A DNA stretch of 64,000 nt from Polyangiaceae bacterium (GTDB taxonomy: Bacteria; Myxococcota_A; Polyangia; Polyangiales; Polyangiaceae), in contig JABTUA010000004.1 in assembly GCA_015075635.1 (NCBI GenBank), forward strand, positions 22,815 to 86,814, written 5' to 3'. Position numbers and translations under genes: made by a program. The notes under the pieces were generated by a model that worked only from the letters and a program-made list of their open reading frames with translations, had not been told where the DNA came from and did not search any database. Shown here piece by piece: positions 41,820-50,375 of the stretch (position 1 is the stretch's first letter; each line of letters starts with the position of its first letter).

Positions 41820-43034
41820 CCGCCCGAGCTGGCCGAGGGCGTCCAGGATCGCAGCCAAGCCGTCGCGAAGCTCGTCGGAGGCGCGACTCGGGTCGTCCTC
41901 GACCCGGTACCCGCCGCGCACTCCCGCGGGTCCATCGACCAGCGAGAGCTCGGCCGTCTCTCCGCGGGGGGAGCGGAAGCGGACGCGAAGCTCCCGGCCC
42001 GAATCCAGCGCCTCGACGCCCAGCCAGGAGAGGCGGCCGAACGGCGCGCGCTCTCGCAAGCGCTCGAGACGCCGAGCGAGTCGGGGAGAGAGCGTGGGTA
42101 GAGCGAGCTCGGGGGCGAGAGTGTCGGGGGGGATGGCGACGATCTCCGAGTCGCCGTGGAGCTCGAGATACGCGCGGTACACGCCGCCGCAGCGGGGAGA
42201 GAGCGCGCAACCCTCGCACGCCGGGAGCTTGGTCTTGGCGCTGGTCTTGTCGTCGTATTTGTTCCAGGTGTCACTCGCCCCGACGACCCAGGTCTCCTCG
42301 CCACCGTGTTGGATGAAGGGCGAGAGATCGGGCGCGATGCAGAACGGCAGGTTGCCGATACTCCGCTCGAGGTCGGGCGGAAAGCCGCGCACCATGCGCC
42401 GGAGCGGCTCCACGAGCTCCGAGTAGCGCGGCATGAGCTCGCCGAGACGCCCCTTCTTGGGCTCCGGAAGATCTCCGGGGTGCAGCATGTCGATGTGGAC
42501 ATGTGCGATCGCGTAGGGGGCGAGGAGCTCGGGGAAGTCCGGGAGTGAGTCGTAGTTCTGGTTCACCACGCAGCAGTTGATCGTCACCTTCTGCTCGCGT
42601 TCGGCCGCACGTTCGAGCGACTCGAGCAGACCCCGGAAGGAGCCTTTCCGCCCCGTGGTGCGCTCGTGAGCCTCGCGATTCCCGCCTTGAAACGAGAAGC
42701 GCCACTCGAACTGCCCGCCCGACGCCAGGACCTCGTCCATCAGGCGGGTGTGACCCGTGCGCGAACCGTTCGAGAAGATCACGATCTCGTCGAAGCCGAG
42801 CCCGACCGCGTACTCGACGACCTCGCGGAATGCGGGCTGGATCGTCGGCTCGCCGCCGAGCAGGGTGATGCGCCTGACCCCCGATTCGTGGGCCTGCCGC
42901 ACGCGCTCCTTCAGGTCGAGCGCGGACACCAGCGGCGCTCGTTTCTCCGAGGTCAGGTGCCCGCTGATGCAGAAGACACAACGGTTGTTGCAGAGCTCGC
43001 CGAGCTTGATCTCCGCTTGCGGCAGCCGCGACAT
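41757..43034 (-). CDS. Radical SAM enzyme with C-terminal Cys group and extra domain
   Basis: This 425-aa protein has CNNRCVFC (Cys 15, 19, 22), the SAM strand ITLLGGEPTIQP and the middle strand INCCVVNQNYDS. A Cys group LPACEGCALSPRCGG (about residue 280) suggests a twitch/SPASM auxiliary cluster. A C-terminal domain of about 110 residues follows with strands VRFRSPRGETAELSL and a helix DGLAAILDALGQL. This tail resembles the Tat protein at 57298, which hints at a shared module. Its 3' end overlaps the halogenase-like gene on the other strand by 63 bp. It starts at 43034, divergent from the HEAT-repeat gene. Confidence 0.82.
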   Translation of the reverse strand: MSRLPQAEIKLGELCNNRCVFCISGHLTSEKRAPLVSALDLKERVRQAHESGVRRITLLGGEPTIQPAFREVVEYAVGLGFDEIVIFSNGSRTGHTRLMDEVLASGGQFEWRFSFQGGNREAHERTTGRKGSFRGLLESLERAAEREQKVTINCCVVNQNYDSLPDFPELLAPYAIAHVHIDMLHPGDLPEPKKGRLGELMPRYSELVEPLRRMVRGFPPDLERSIGNLPFCIAPDLSPFIQHGGEETWVVGASDTWNKYDDKTSAKTKLPACEGCALSPRCGGVYRAYLELHGDSEIVAIPPDTLAPELALPTLSPRLARRLERLRERAPFGRLSWLGVEALDSGRELRVRFRSPRGETAELSLVDGPAGVRGGYRVEDDPSRASDELRDGLAAILDALGQLGRSGVVAGEQRRAKSLAVVGDQ

Positions 43035-43127
43035 CCCAGCGCGAGCTTAGCAGGCTCCGGGCAGCCCGGCCCGAACGGTCGCGCGGGGACGGGGGCTCGT
43101 GCTCTACTCGAGCGGCTGGGTGGCGGG

Positions 43128-43760
43128 ATGAGCGACGACGATCAGCGCTGGCGGGCGTGGAAGGAGCAGACCTTCGGGAACGACTACATGATCTGGCACG
43201 ACGGCCTGTACACCGGGCAGGTCGCGTGCCTGTCCGGCGACGCGCGGGACGAGGCCTTGGGCATGCTCCGCCTCGGGCTCGCGCTCGGAGACGCTCACGC
43301 GGCCGAGGCGCTCGCGGCCATGGGCGACGCCTCGACCATCGGCTCCATGCGAGCGCACCTGGACGAGGCCCAGGGCGCCGAGAAGGTGCGCGTCGCCCTG
43401 GCCATTCACGAGCTCGGGCCGGATCCTGCGCTGGCTGCCCACCTCGTCGAAGTCCTTCGGAGCCCGCTCCACTGGACGCACCGCATCGACGCAGCGATGG
43501 GGCTGCGCCGGTTCTCCGGTGCCGACGACGAGGCGGCGCTGCTCCTCGCCGTGGAAGAAGACCCGGAGTACCTCGTGCGCTACCACGCCTGCGAGAGCTT
43601 GCTCGCCCGCTGGGGCATCCAGCCCGCGGAGGTCAGCGCTCACCCGGAGATCTTCGAGCGCGTCACGGGCCCCAAGGGTGACGCGCCGCTCGAACCCGGC
43701 GACTTCGCGAACTTCCGCGAGGCCCGCGTGCTACTCGAGCGGCTCCGTGATGGGCGCTGA
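43128..43760 (+). CDS. HEAT-repeat-like protein
   Basis: This 210-aa protein consists mainly of paired helices: RDEALGMLRLGLALGDAHAAEALAAMG, then AEKVRVALAIHELG, then HRIDAAMGLRRFSGADDEAALLLAVEE, then VRYHACESLLARWG. This fits four to five HEAT/PBS-lyase-type repeats, which usually bind other proteins or phycobilin/heme-like cofactors. The N-terminus (WKEQTFGNDYMIW) has no signal peptide, so it is cytoplasmic. It lies between radical SAM genes and may be a scaffold or chaperone for them. The ATG at 43128 follows a GGCGGG stretch; longer upstream frames lie in the opposite gene's shadow. Confidence 0.65.
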   Translation: MSDDDQRWRAWKEQTFGNDYMIWHDGLYTGQVACLSGDARDEALGMLRLGLALGDAHAAEALAAMGDASTIGSMRAHLDEAQGAEKVRVALAIHELGPDPALAAHLVEVLRSPLHWTHRIDAAMGLRRFSGADDEAALLLAVEEDPEYLVRYHACESLLARWGIQPAEVSAHPEIFERVTGPKGDAPLEPGDFANFREARVLLERLRDGR

Positions 43761-43798
43761 GCTGTCGGAAAGCTCCCCAGTTCCGCCCGGCCCCGAGC

Positions 43799-44302
43799 TC
43801 AGAGCTTCTTGCGCCAGTACTCGCCCTCGAGGCGATACTCGAGCGTGTAGCTCTCGTCGTCGGCGGGGGCGATCTGCCGCTTCACCTTACCGCCGTCCTC
43901 GAGCGTCCACTTCTCGTCCCACTTGTCGTCGCGGTCGAGATCGAGCTTCAGTCGGTTGACCCTGGTCTGACCCGGGTCCTTGTACAGGTTCACCTTGTAG
44001 GGGCGGCCCGGCAGGGCGTCCTTGCCCTTGTCACCGGAGATGTTCTGCTTGCTCGCCGCGAGCACGGCCCGGTGCACGTCCGTGACGGGCATGGAGTCGG
44101 TGAAGGTCACCGCCGTGGCCGTGGGCGCGGCCGCAGGAGTCGGCAGCGGAGCCGCGCTCGGGGCAACGAGGGTCGCCACCGGCGGCGGCGGTTTGGGGGT
44201 GAGCGCCTGACTTCCCGCGCACAGCAAACACGAGCCGAACGCGCCGAACACCAGCAGGACCCCGCCGCCGATCAGCAGTCCGCGAAACGTCGTGTACTTC
44301 AA
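43799..44302 (-). CDS. Single-pass membrane protein of unknown function
   Basis: This 167-aa protein starts at a TTG that overlaps the previous stop (TTGA), so it is the last gene of the overlapping operon. A membrane helix at about residues 8-28 includes cysteines (FGAFGSCLLCAG), followed by a Pro/Ala linker and an outer domain of about 100 residues. That domain has VHRAVLAASKQNISGDKGKD and a beta-rich end with alternating charged and Tyr residues (VNRLKLDLDRDDKWDEKW, SYTLEYRLEGEYWR). No family is recognised. It could anchor, receive or transport the product of the radical SAM enzymes, but this is only positional inference. Confidence 0.55.
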   Translation of the reverse strand: MKYTTFRGLLIGGGVLLVFGAFGSCLLCAGSQALTPKPPPPVATLVAPSAAPLPTPAAAPTATAVTFTDSMPVTDVHRAVLAASKQNISGDKGKDALPGRPYKVNLYKDPGQTRVNRLKLDLDRDDKWDEKWTLEDGGKVKRQIAPADDESYTLEYRLEGEYWRKKL

Positions 44303-45249
44303 GCGTCGCCTCCGAGCTCCACCCTCGCCATCATGCCGCGGGCGATGGGTACCGTGCAGTAGCAATGGCGAAACAGGCAGGGTTTTGGGCTGCTCCCGAG
44401 GCAGAAGGCCGGGTCGAGGAAGTTTCCCAAGCGACCGAGGCGGCGCTCACGCTCGGGGTCGGGGATGCGACTGCCACCCCGGCCCAGGGCCACGAGGACG
44501 CCGCGCCGCGCCGGATAACACCGGTAGATCTCCCCCCGATCGTCCATGACCAGGAAGCGCGAACCGGCCCAGCAGGGGCGACCGAAGAAGTCGTGCGCCA
44601 CCTCGCCGGTGCCGTTGTGTCCGCCGAGGCTCTCGAGGAGCTCGCGCTCGGCGGGCGAGTACTCGGTCAGCTTCCCGTCGTCGCGCTCGGGCTGCACCTT
44701 GAAGTCGACGCCGTGCTCCTCGAAGAGGGCCCGGAGCGCGGTCAGGCGCGGCAGCGCGGCGCGGGTCGCGACGGTCGTCACGCACACGTTCGGGCGCGGC
44801 AGGTTCGGATCCCGGGCGCGCTCGAGGGCGGACCGGAGCGCGCGAGCTCGCCGGGCGAACGCCCCCACGTCGTCCACGTACTCGAGGTGCAGGCTGGCGG
44901 AGAACGTGCCGATGCGCCCGGCCCCCGCGGCCACGAAGCGCTCGAGCGCGGCGTCCGACGCCGAGAAATTGGTGACGACGGACACCCGATGACCGATCTC
45001 GACGATACCCTCGACGATCTCGAACAGCGTCGGGTGCACGAACGGCTCTCCGCCCGAGAGCTTGACCTCCCAGGCGCCCGGCAGTCGCGCGAAAGCCCGC
45101 AGAAACTCCGGAGTGTCCCTGGACCAGCGACCTCGATCGTCCTTGAAGCGCTGGGTGCAGTAGCTACAGCGGTAGTTGCACGCCGTGTTGACGTTCCAGG
45201 CGAGCACGCCCTCCTCGGGCTCGGGCGGAGGCTGCCAGCGCTCGCTCAC
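44299..45249 (-). CDS. Radical SAM enzyme, tandem paralogue A
   Basis: This 316-aa protein has CNYRCSYC (Cys 24, 28, 31) and VKLSGGEPFVHP. A C-terminal Cys group includes RPCWAGSRFLVMDD, the IYRCYPA cysteine and PCLFRHCYCTVPIARGMM. The last phrase and CWAG are shared with the next gene (PCSYDICPCTVPANRGMI), so the two are duplicates. The Cys pattern C-x3-C-x-C near the end resembles SPASM-like domains but is unusual in spacing. Start and stop overlap neighbours by 4 bp at each end (ATGA, TTGA). Confidence 0.85.
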   Translation of the reverse strand: MSERWQPPPEPEEGVLAWNVNTACNYRCSYCTQRFKDDRGRWSRDTPEFLRAFARLPGAWEVKLSGGEPFVHPTLFEIVEGIVEIGHRVSVVTNFSASDAALERFVAAGAGRIGTFSASLHLEYVDDVGAFARRARALRSALERARDPNLPRPNVCVTTVATRAALPRLTALRALFEEHGVDFKVQPERDDGKLTEYSPAERELLESLGGHNGTGEVAHDFFGRPCWAGSRFLVMDDRGEIYRCYPARRGVLVALGRGGSRIPDPERERRLGRLGNFLDPAFCLGSSPKPCLFRHCYCTVPIARGMMARVELGGDA

Positions 45250-46094
45250 GGGGAGAGACCCTCGATCATTCCGCGATTGGCGGGCACCGTGCAGGGGCAG
45301 ATGTCGTAGCTACAGGGCAAGGGCCCCTGACCGAGTGTGAAGCTCCCGTCGAGCACGTTGCCGAGCCGTCCTTCGGCGAAGCGCTTGGCGGTGCGACAGC
45401 TCCAGGCGTCGCCGGTCTGGGTGAGCACGAAGTACTCGGTGCCGGCCCAACACGGGAGGCCGCGGTAGCTCGGCGCCAGGTTCGCCGAACGAGGAGTGGG
45501 TTCGTCCCCAACCAGCGTGCGCAGCCGCAGGCGGTCGTCCGCGTCGTAGGCGAAGACGCCGGTCTTCGTCTTCATCAGCTGGGGAAACAGCTGGAGCCCC
45601 GCCGCTTCGAGGGCGCTCTGCGCTTCCTCCACCCGCTCCAGACGCCCCGGCACGAGCACCGCGTTGACGACCAGTCTAGCGTCCGGATCGATGAGCTCGC
45701 GAAAGCGCGCGGCCTTCTCGACGAAGCTCGGGATGTCCGCGAACTCCAGGTGCAGGCTGGCGCTCACGATGCCGAGCCGGCCCCGCGTCTCGAGCGCGAA
45801 GCGTTCGAGCACCGCGAGGGGCGCGGACAGGTTGGTGAGCACCGAGAGCAGGTGCGGCGTCCGCTCGACGAGCCCCGGGACGATGCGGGCCATGAAGCCC
45901 CGGAAGGCGAAGGGCTCACCCCCGGTCATCTTGATCTCCCAGCGGCCGGGCAGACCGGCAAAGAAGCTCAGGAAGCCGTCGATGTCCTCATCCGAGGGCT
46001 GCCCGACGCGGTACTTCTTGCTCTGGATGCAGTAGCTGCAGTCGTAGTTGCAGACGCCGCACACCTGCCACTCGACGGTGGGCTTGCGCTTCAC
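45246..46094 (-). CDS. Radical SAM enzyme, tandem paralogue B
   Basis: This 282-aa protein is the shorter paralogue of the gene at 44299. It has CNYDCSYC (Cys 15, 19, 22), IKMTGGEPFAFRG, LVVNAVLVPGR and the shared end PCWAGTEYFV ... PCSYDICPCTVPANRGMIEG. The N-terminus has an additional Cys just before the motif (VCGVCNYD). The two may form a heterodimer or act on successive sites. Both ends overlap neighbours by 4 bp. Confidence 0.85.
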   Translation of the reverse strand: MKRKPTVEWQVCGVCNYDCSYCIQSKKYRVGQPSDEDIDGFLSFFAGLPGRWEIKMTGGEPFAFRGFMARIVPGLVERTPHLLSVLTNLSAPLAVLERFALETRGRLGIVSASLHLEFADIPSFVEKAARFRELIDPDARLVVNAVLVPGRLERVEEAQSALEAAGLQLFPQLMKTKTGVFAYDADDRLRLRTLVGDEPTPRSANLAPSYRGLPCWAGTEYFVLTQTGDAWSCRTAKRFAEGRLGNVLDGSFTLGQGPLPCSYDICPCTVPANRGMIEGLSP

Positions 46095-47170
46095 GCCTCG
46101 GCTCCGCGCCCGGTGACCGCGCGCGCGCGCGTCTCACCGAACTCTTCGACGAAGCGCGCGCGGAGCGCGACGTTCTGGTTGAGCTTGCCGCACTGGTGAC
46201 AACCGTCGAAGTACTCGCCCCGCCTGAGCCGCGCCCGCAGCGCGTTCCACGCCGGCCCGTTCCAGAGCTCGCTGAAGCGCGCCTCGGACAGGTGCCCGAC
46301 GACCACCTCCGTGTTGCAGCAGTAGAGCACCGTGCCGTCGACGGTGACCCGGGAGTACACCTGCCCCATGAAACAGCCGATGTCGGCGATGGAGGCGGTG
46401 GCGGCCCCACCCGCGCGCAGCTGTTCGTCGAACACTTCGAGGTTGGTGCTCACCCGAAGCTCCCGGGCACGCTCACGCGCCCGAGGCACCAGCTCGTCGA
46501 GCAAGCGCGCGCGCTGCGCCTCGGAGATTCGGCTGGCTTCGGTGCCGCCCTTCAGGCTCGCGAGCTTGAAGTTGAGGGCGAACGCGCGAAACTCCGCCGC
46601 GAGCTCCACCATCTCGACCAGCTCGTGGGCATTCGGCTCGCACACCACGTGGACGTGCTTGAACCGGCGGTCGGCGTCCCGGAAGCGAGTCAGCGCCGCG
46701 CGGAGCCGCGACCACTCGTCCGCCTGGAAGCTCGGGTGAAAGGCGCGGTAGGGGCCCTCGCTCGCGGCGTGGATGCCGATCAGCAGCTGATCGACCCCGA
46801 GCGCGAGCACCCGCTCCGCGTCGGCCGCCACCAGGTTGGTGATGATGGTGAGGTGCAGGCCGCGGTCTTTGACGGCTTCGATCATCCGATACACGTCGGG
46901 GTGGGTGAACGGCTCCCCCATGCCGCTCAGGATCACGGCGTCGAGCGCACCGAGACCGCGCACGTCGTCGAGCAGCTGCTCGAGGAGCTCCACTTCGAGC
47001 TTGCGGCGCTTCCAGCCGCTGCTCCGGCCGATTTGCAGGAGCGGCGAGTGGTCCCAGCAGGTGATGCAGTTGGTGTTGCAGGAGTTCGTGATGTCGACGT
47101 GCAAGGTCTTCGGGCCGGTGAGGACCTGACCCTGGTCGAGCCCGGCGAGCGCGAGCGACCCGCGCTTCAC
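46091..47170 (-). CDS. Radical SAM/SPASM enzyme
   Basis: This 359-aa protein has CNTNCITC (Cys 31, 35, 38) in a MoaA/SPASM-like setting (LHVDITNSCNTNC). Further motifs are AVILSGMGEPFTHP on the SAM strand (GMGEP replacing GGEP) and FNLEVFD. A C-terminal SPASM-like group has IGCFMGQVYSRVTVDGTVLYCC ... CHQCGK. The GMGEP change is a known variant in some SPASM families. It overlaps the glycosyltransferase gene upstream and the paralogue gene downstream by 4 bp each. Confidence 0.87.
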   Translation of the reverse strand: MKRGSLALAGLDQGQVLTGPKTLHVDITNSCNTNCITCWDHSPLLQIGRSSGWKRRKLEVELLEQLLDDVRGLGALDAVILSGMGEPFTHPDVYRMIEAVKDRGLHLTIITNLVAADAERVLALGVDQLLIGIHAASEGPYRAFHPSFQADEWSRLRAALTRFRDADRRFKHVHVVCEPNAHELVEMVELAAEFRAFALNFKLASLKGGTEASRISEAQRARLLDELVPRARERARELRVSTNLEVFDEQLRAGGAATASIADIGCFMGQVYSRVTVDGTVLYCCNTEVVVGHLSEARFSELWNGPAWNALRARLRRGEYFDGCHQCGKLNQNVALRARFVEEFGETRARAVTGRGAEA

Positions 47171-48633
47171 TGCTCCGGCTCCGTGGCGGGGGCAGGCGCG
47201 CCGGCCGGGGCGCTGTGCTGCAAGGCATCGCCGATCGCGGCCTGACGTGTGGCGACGTCCGAGAACGCCCCGCGCCGCATCAGCCCCCGGGCGAGCTCGC
47301 AGAGCGCCGGGACCTGGACACCTTCGGCGCGCGCGCGCTGGATCAGCGCGGCGCTCCGCTCGAGCAGGCCACCGAGCTCCCGCGCCGGCGAGCTCCTGCC
47401 GGCATCGCCGTCGAGCAGGTGCATCAGCTCGACCAGGGCGTCTTCACCCACCCCGAGCTCTCGCGCGTGCCCCAGGAGCGCGTCACCCACCGCGGCCTCG
47501 GCCCGGTCGACCTCGCTCGCGGGCAAGCACAGCCGAAGCAGCTCTGCTGCCGCTTGGCGCGCGCAGTTCTTGGGCACGACCCCTCGGGCCGCGAGCGACG
47601 CCTTCTCGGCGACCGTCGGCTCGAGCAGCTCGGTCACGGCGGCCAAGAGGTCCGCATCCCCGGCTTCGGGGTCGAGCAAACGTCCCGCGCCCGCACGCAC
47701 CGCGCGCAATGCGCGCTCCGCTTGGTCGTCGGCGATCTTGCTCTGCGGTACGAAGACGCTCGGCACCCCCGCGAGCATCAGCTCCGTGAAGGTGTTGTAA
47801 CCCGCTGCGGTCACCGCGACATCGAAGGCGCGCGCGTGCTCCGCGGCCGACTCGTTGACCAGCCAGGTGATGCGCGCGTCCCGCGGCACGGCTCCCCGGT
47901 AGAGCGGGCCCGCCCCCGCCACCAGGTGCAACGTCGCGTCCGCGGCGAGCAGCGCGGTGATGACCCGCCAGAGGTGGCGCTCGGCGGCGACGTCCCCACC
48001 CCCGCCCGCCGACACGTAGACGACCCGCGCGGCGCGAGGCACACCGAGCCGGGCACGGGCTTCGTCCCGTGAATGAAGCTCCGCGCGCTCGCGCACCGCC
48101 ACGGGACCGACGAAACGCGTGCGCGCCCGAGCGGCGTCGGGGACCACGATGCGCGCGTCCCCCTCTCGCTCCGGGACCAGCACCAGATCGTAGAGCGGCA
48201 GGAGCGCCTGGACGTCGGGGCGGCGCGCGAAGTCCTCGAGCATGGGGCGAAACACCAGCGCGCGCTTCTTGCAGAGATCGAGCGCACCGAGCAGCTCACC
48301 GAAGGAACCACGGGGAAACGTGTCCACGACGAACAGGTCGGGACGGAGCAGCCCCAAGGAGTGCCAGACCCATTGTTTGGCGAGCGCGAGGTAGGTGGTC
48401 TTGTCGACGCCAGCGTCGGCGATCACGGATTTCGACGGCAGCTTGAAGGCCGCGAAGCGCTCTCTGAGCGGCAGCCCGTCCGCCTCGCTGGAGGTGAGGA
48501 AGTAGATCTCGGCGCGCGCGTCGGCCCAGGCGGCATAGCGCCGGAGCCAGCGATTGATGGCGCACAGGCGCGTCAGGTGCCCGGTGCCGGAGCCGTTGAC
48601 GGCGTAGTTCACGATCCGGAGGGAGCGCTTCAC
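47167..48633 (-). CDS. Glycosyltransferase, MurG/GT28-like
   Basis: This 488-aa protein begins with the N-terminal acceptor motif VNYAVNGSGTGHLTRL. It has a GT-B fold with the C-terminal sugar-nucleotide site (GGGDVAAERHLW, VAVTAAGYNTFTELMLAGVPSVFVPQ ... DDQAERA). Beyond the catalytic part there is a helical tail of about 120 residues with no clear match. The donor sugar is unknown. The GTG at 48633 is 8 bases after GGAG and is preferred over the TTG one codon upstream. It lies inside the radical SAM operon, 13 bases after the preceding stop. Glycosylation of a peptide or small molecule is inferred from position. Confidence 0.82.
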   Translation of the reverse strand: MKRSLRIVNYAVNGSGTGHLTRLCAINRWLRRYAAWADARAEIYFLTSSEADGLPLRERFAAFKLPSKSVIADAGVDKTTYLALAKQWVWHSLGLLRPDLFVVDTFPRGSFGELLGALDLCKKRALVFRPMLEDFARRPDVQALLPLYDLVLVPEREGDARIVVPDAARARTRFVGPVAVRERAELHSRDEARARLGVPRAARVVYVSAGGGGDVAAERHLWRVITALLAADATLHLVAGAGPLYRGAVPRDARITWLVNESAAEHARAFDVAVTAAGYNTFTELMLAGVPSVFVPQSKIADDQAERALRAVRAGAGRLLDPEAGDADLLAAVTELLEPTVAEKASLAARGVVPKNCARQAAAELLRLCLPASEVDRAEAAVGDALLGHARELGVGEDALVELMHLLDGDAGRSSPARELGGLLERSAALIQRARAEGVQVPALCELARGLMRRGAFSDVATRQAAIGDALQHSAPAGAPAPATEPEQ

Positions 48634-48646
48634 CAATCTCGCTCCT

Positions 48647-49951
48647 TCAAGACACGTCGGCGGACAGGTCGCCGCCGTCGTCAGCCACCGAAGCCGCGGC
48701 GGCCGCCGCCAAGAGATCGTCTTCGTCGCCGCGACGCTGCGGCTCGTAGCGGTAGTTGGGGTTCCTGGCGCGGAACTCGCGCACCTCGGGGATGAAGTCG
48801 CCGTCCACCCGGCCGTTCGTCATCAGATCCCACCAGAGGAAGGTCTCCGTCAGGGGCGCCAAGTGGTAGCCGGCGAACCCGTAGACCGCGCCGTAGGTCT
48901 TCTCGAAGCGCCGCCAACGCTTCTGGTAGGCGGGGCCACGATCGCGAAACCGGCGCTGGAACGCCTCGGCGGGGAAGGTCGTGCCGGCCTTCTTGGGCCG
49001 AGAGAGCTTGGCCATGTCGCGGTCGAGCTTCGCGATCGCGGTTTGGGCGTCGCGCTGGAACGACTCCACGTCGCGGGCGAAGATCTGGTCCAGGTAACGT
49101 GCCTTCGTGGTGACGCCGAGCGCTCGCTTGTAGGCCAGCTCGGCCTCCGGCACGGCGCTCAGCCTGGGACCGAGCACCTCCGGCGGGCACTCCAGCATGT
49201 AGGTCGAGACCCGTTGGCGGACGTGGGCGAGCCAGCGCTGCTCGAGAGTCGCGAGCGCCTGGGTGCACTCCGCGTGCTCCCGCTCGAGGGCCTCGCCCGC
49301 GGCGATCTCCGCGCGGAGCCGGGCCGCCTCGGCTTGCAGCGGGCCCACCGACTGCATGGCACGGATGTAGTCTTCCCGGACCTGAGCGAAGAACGTCTTG
49401 CCGGGAAAACGCGCCAGGATCTCGTCGCCGGCCTTCCAGTCCTCGTAGTAGCTCATGCGCCAGAAGCCGGTCGTGTAGGCGGACGTGCCGTAGCCGCTCT
49501 CGATCAGCCGGGTGATCCGCGGGTGATTGCAGGCCGCGATCACGCCCAGCAGCGGGGCCAGGTGTTCTTCCATCTCGCGCACGCCGCGCGGCAACGACCC
49601 GGTGTTCGGGTGTCGCAAGAGCTCACGCTGGGCGAAGCGTTGGTCTGCCTCGATCTGCGCCAGGCGCTGGCTGCGCTGCTTGCGCTCGTGCTCCATCATG
49701 GCTAGCGGGTTCTCGTTGGCCAGCGCCGTAAAGCCGGTCACGCGGATGGCGTAGTCGAGCCACTCGGGAGTCAGCGCCTGGACGAACGTCGCGCCCAGGT
49801 CTTGCGTCGCCTGGGAATAGGCCTGCCCGAGCTCCGCTCGGCGCTGGTGGTGCACGCTGGCGTAGTGCTGGGCCACACCGAGCTCGCGCGAGAGCGCCTC
49901 GCGCTGCTGACGCGCCGCCTGGAAGAATTGAGGGACGCCGTAGTAGCTCAC
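48647..49951 (-). CDS. Helical protein of unknown function
   Basis: This 434-aa protein is not recognised. It is mostly helical, with coiled-coil-like stretches (about 80-130, AMMEHERKQRSQRLAQIEADQR, and about 200-250, LRAEIAAGEALEREHAECTQAL). A central segment has aromatic runs (YGTSAYTTGFWRMSYYEDW), and the C-terminal acidic tail is DEDDLLAAAAAASVADDGG. There is no signal peptide and no obvious catalytic motif. The GTG at 49951 overlaps the stop of the previous gene (GTGA), giving a firm start. It may be an accessory or scaffold subunit for the radical SAM enzymes. Confidence 0.6.
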   Translation of the reverse strand: MSYYGVPQFFQAARQQREALSRELGVAQHYASVHHQRRAELGQAYSQATQDLGATFVQALTPEWLDYAIRVTGFTALANENPLAMMEHERKQRSQRLAQIEADQRFAQRELLRHPNTGSLPRGVREMEEHLAPLLGVIAACNHPRITRLIESGYGTSAYTTGFWRMSYYEDWKAGDEILARFPGKTFFAQVREDYIRAMQSVGPLQAEAARLRAEIAAGEALEREHAECTQALATLEQRWLAHVRQRVSTYMLECPPEVLGPRLSAVPEAELAYKRALGVTTKARYLDQIFARDVESFQRDAQTAIAKLDRDMAKLSRPKKAGTTFPAEAFQRRFRDRGPAYQKRWRRFEKTYGAVYGFAGYHLAPLTETFLWWDLMTNGRVDGDFIPEVREFRARNPNYRYEPQRRGDEDDLLAAAAAASVADDGGDLSADVS

Positions 49952-50283
49952 GGCAGCCGCCCCCTGTCCCGAAGCAGCGCGAGGAAGCCGCGGGCGGCGG
50001 ACTCCAGCACCTCGCGGCTGGGCACGTCTGCCTCGTCGATCATGAAGATGAACAGCTCCTCCGCGCGCATGCGCATCTCGAGCTCGTCGATCACGGCGGG
50101 CGTGAACTCGGCTCGGTCGCCGGCCTCGGTCGTGATGAACTCGAAGCCGATGCGCGCCTTCGGGTCGAAGCCGTCGAGGGAGACGCGAACCCCACCCTCG
50201 TGAAAGGCGAAGTCCCGCTCGATGCGCAGCCCCGCCTGCTCGAAACACGCGGCCAAGACCTCCGAGCCTTCACGTTCGTCCAT
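49948..50283 (-). CDS. Small conserved-looking protein at the head of the radical SAM operon
   Basis: This 111-aa acidic protein has an alpha/beta pattern: VLAACFEQAGLRIERDFAF, then VRVSLDGFDPKARIGFEFIT, then ELFIFMIDEADVPSREVLESAARGFLALLRD. The DGFDP/IGFEF pair followed by a strand with IDEAD could be a minimal nuclease- or cofactor-binding fold, but no family was recognised. It starts at the ATG at 50283 and is the first gene of the seven-gene overlapping operon running to 43799. Confidence 0.55.
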   Translation of the reverse strand: MDEREGSEVLAACFEQAGLRIERDFAFHEGGVRVSLDGFDPKARIGFEFITTEAGDRAEFTPAVIDELEMRMRAEELFIFMIDEADVPSREVLESAARGFLALLRDRGRLP

Positions 50284-50375
50284 CGCGCGGCAGCATAAGC
50301 CAAATCCGCGCTGGCGCGGCCGGCGTTCGCGGACGCGGCACCCTCGCCGGACACGGTCGGCGCGCCCGAGCGCGC

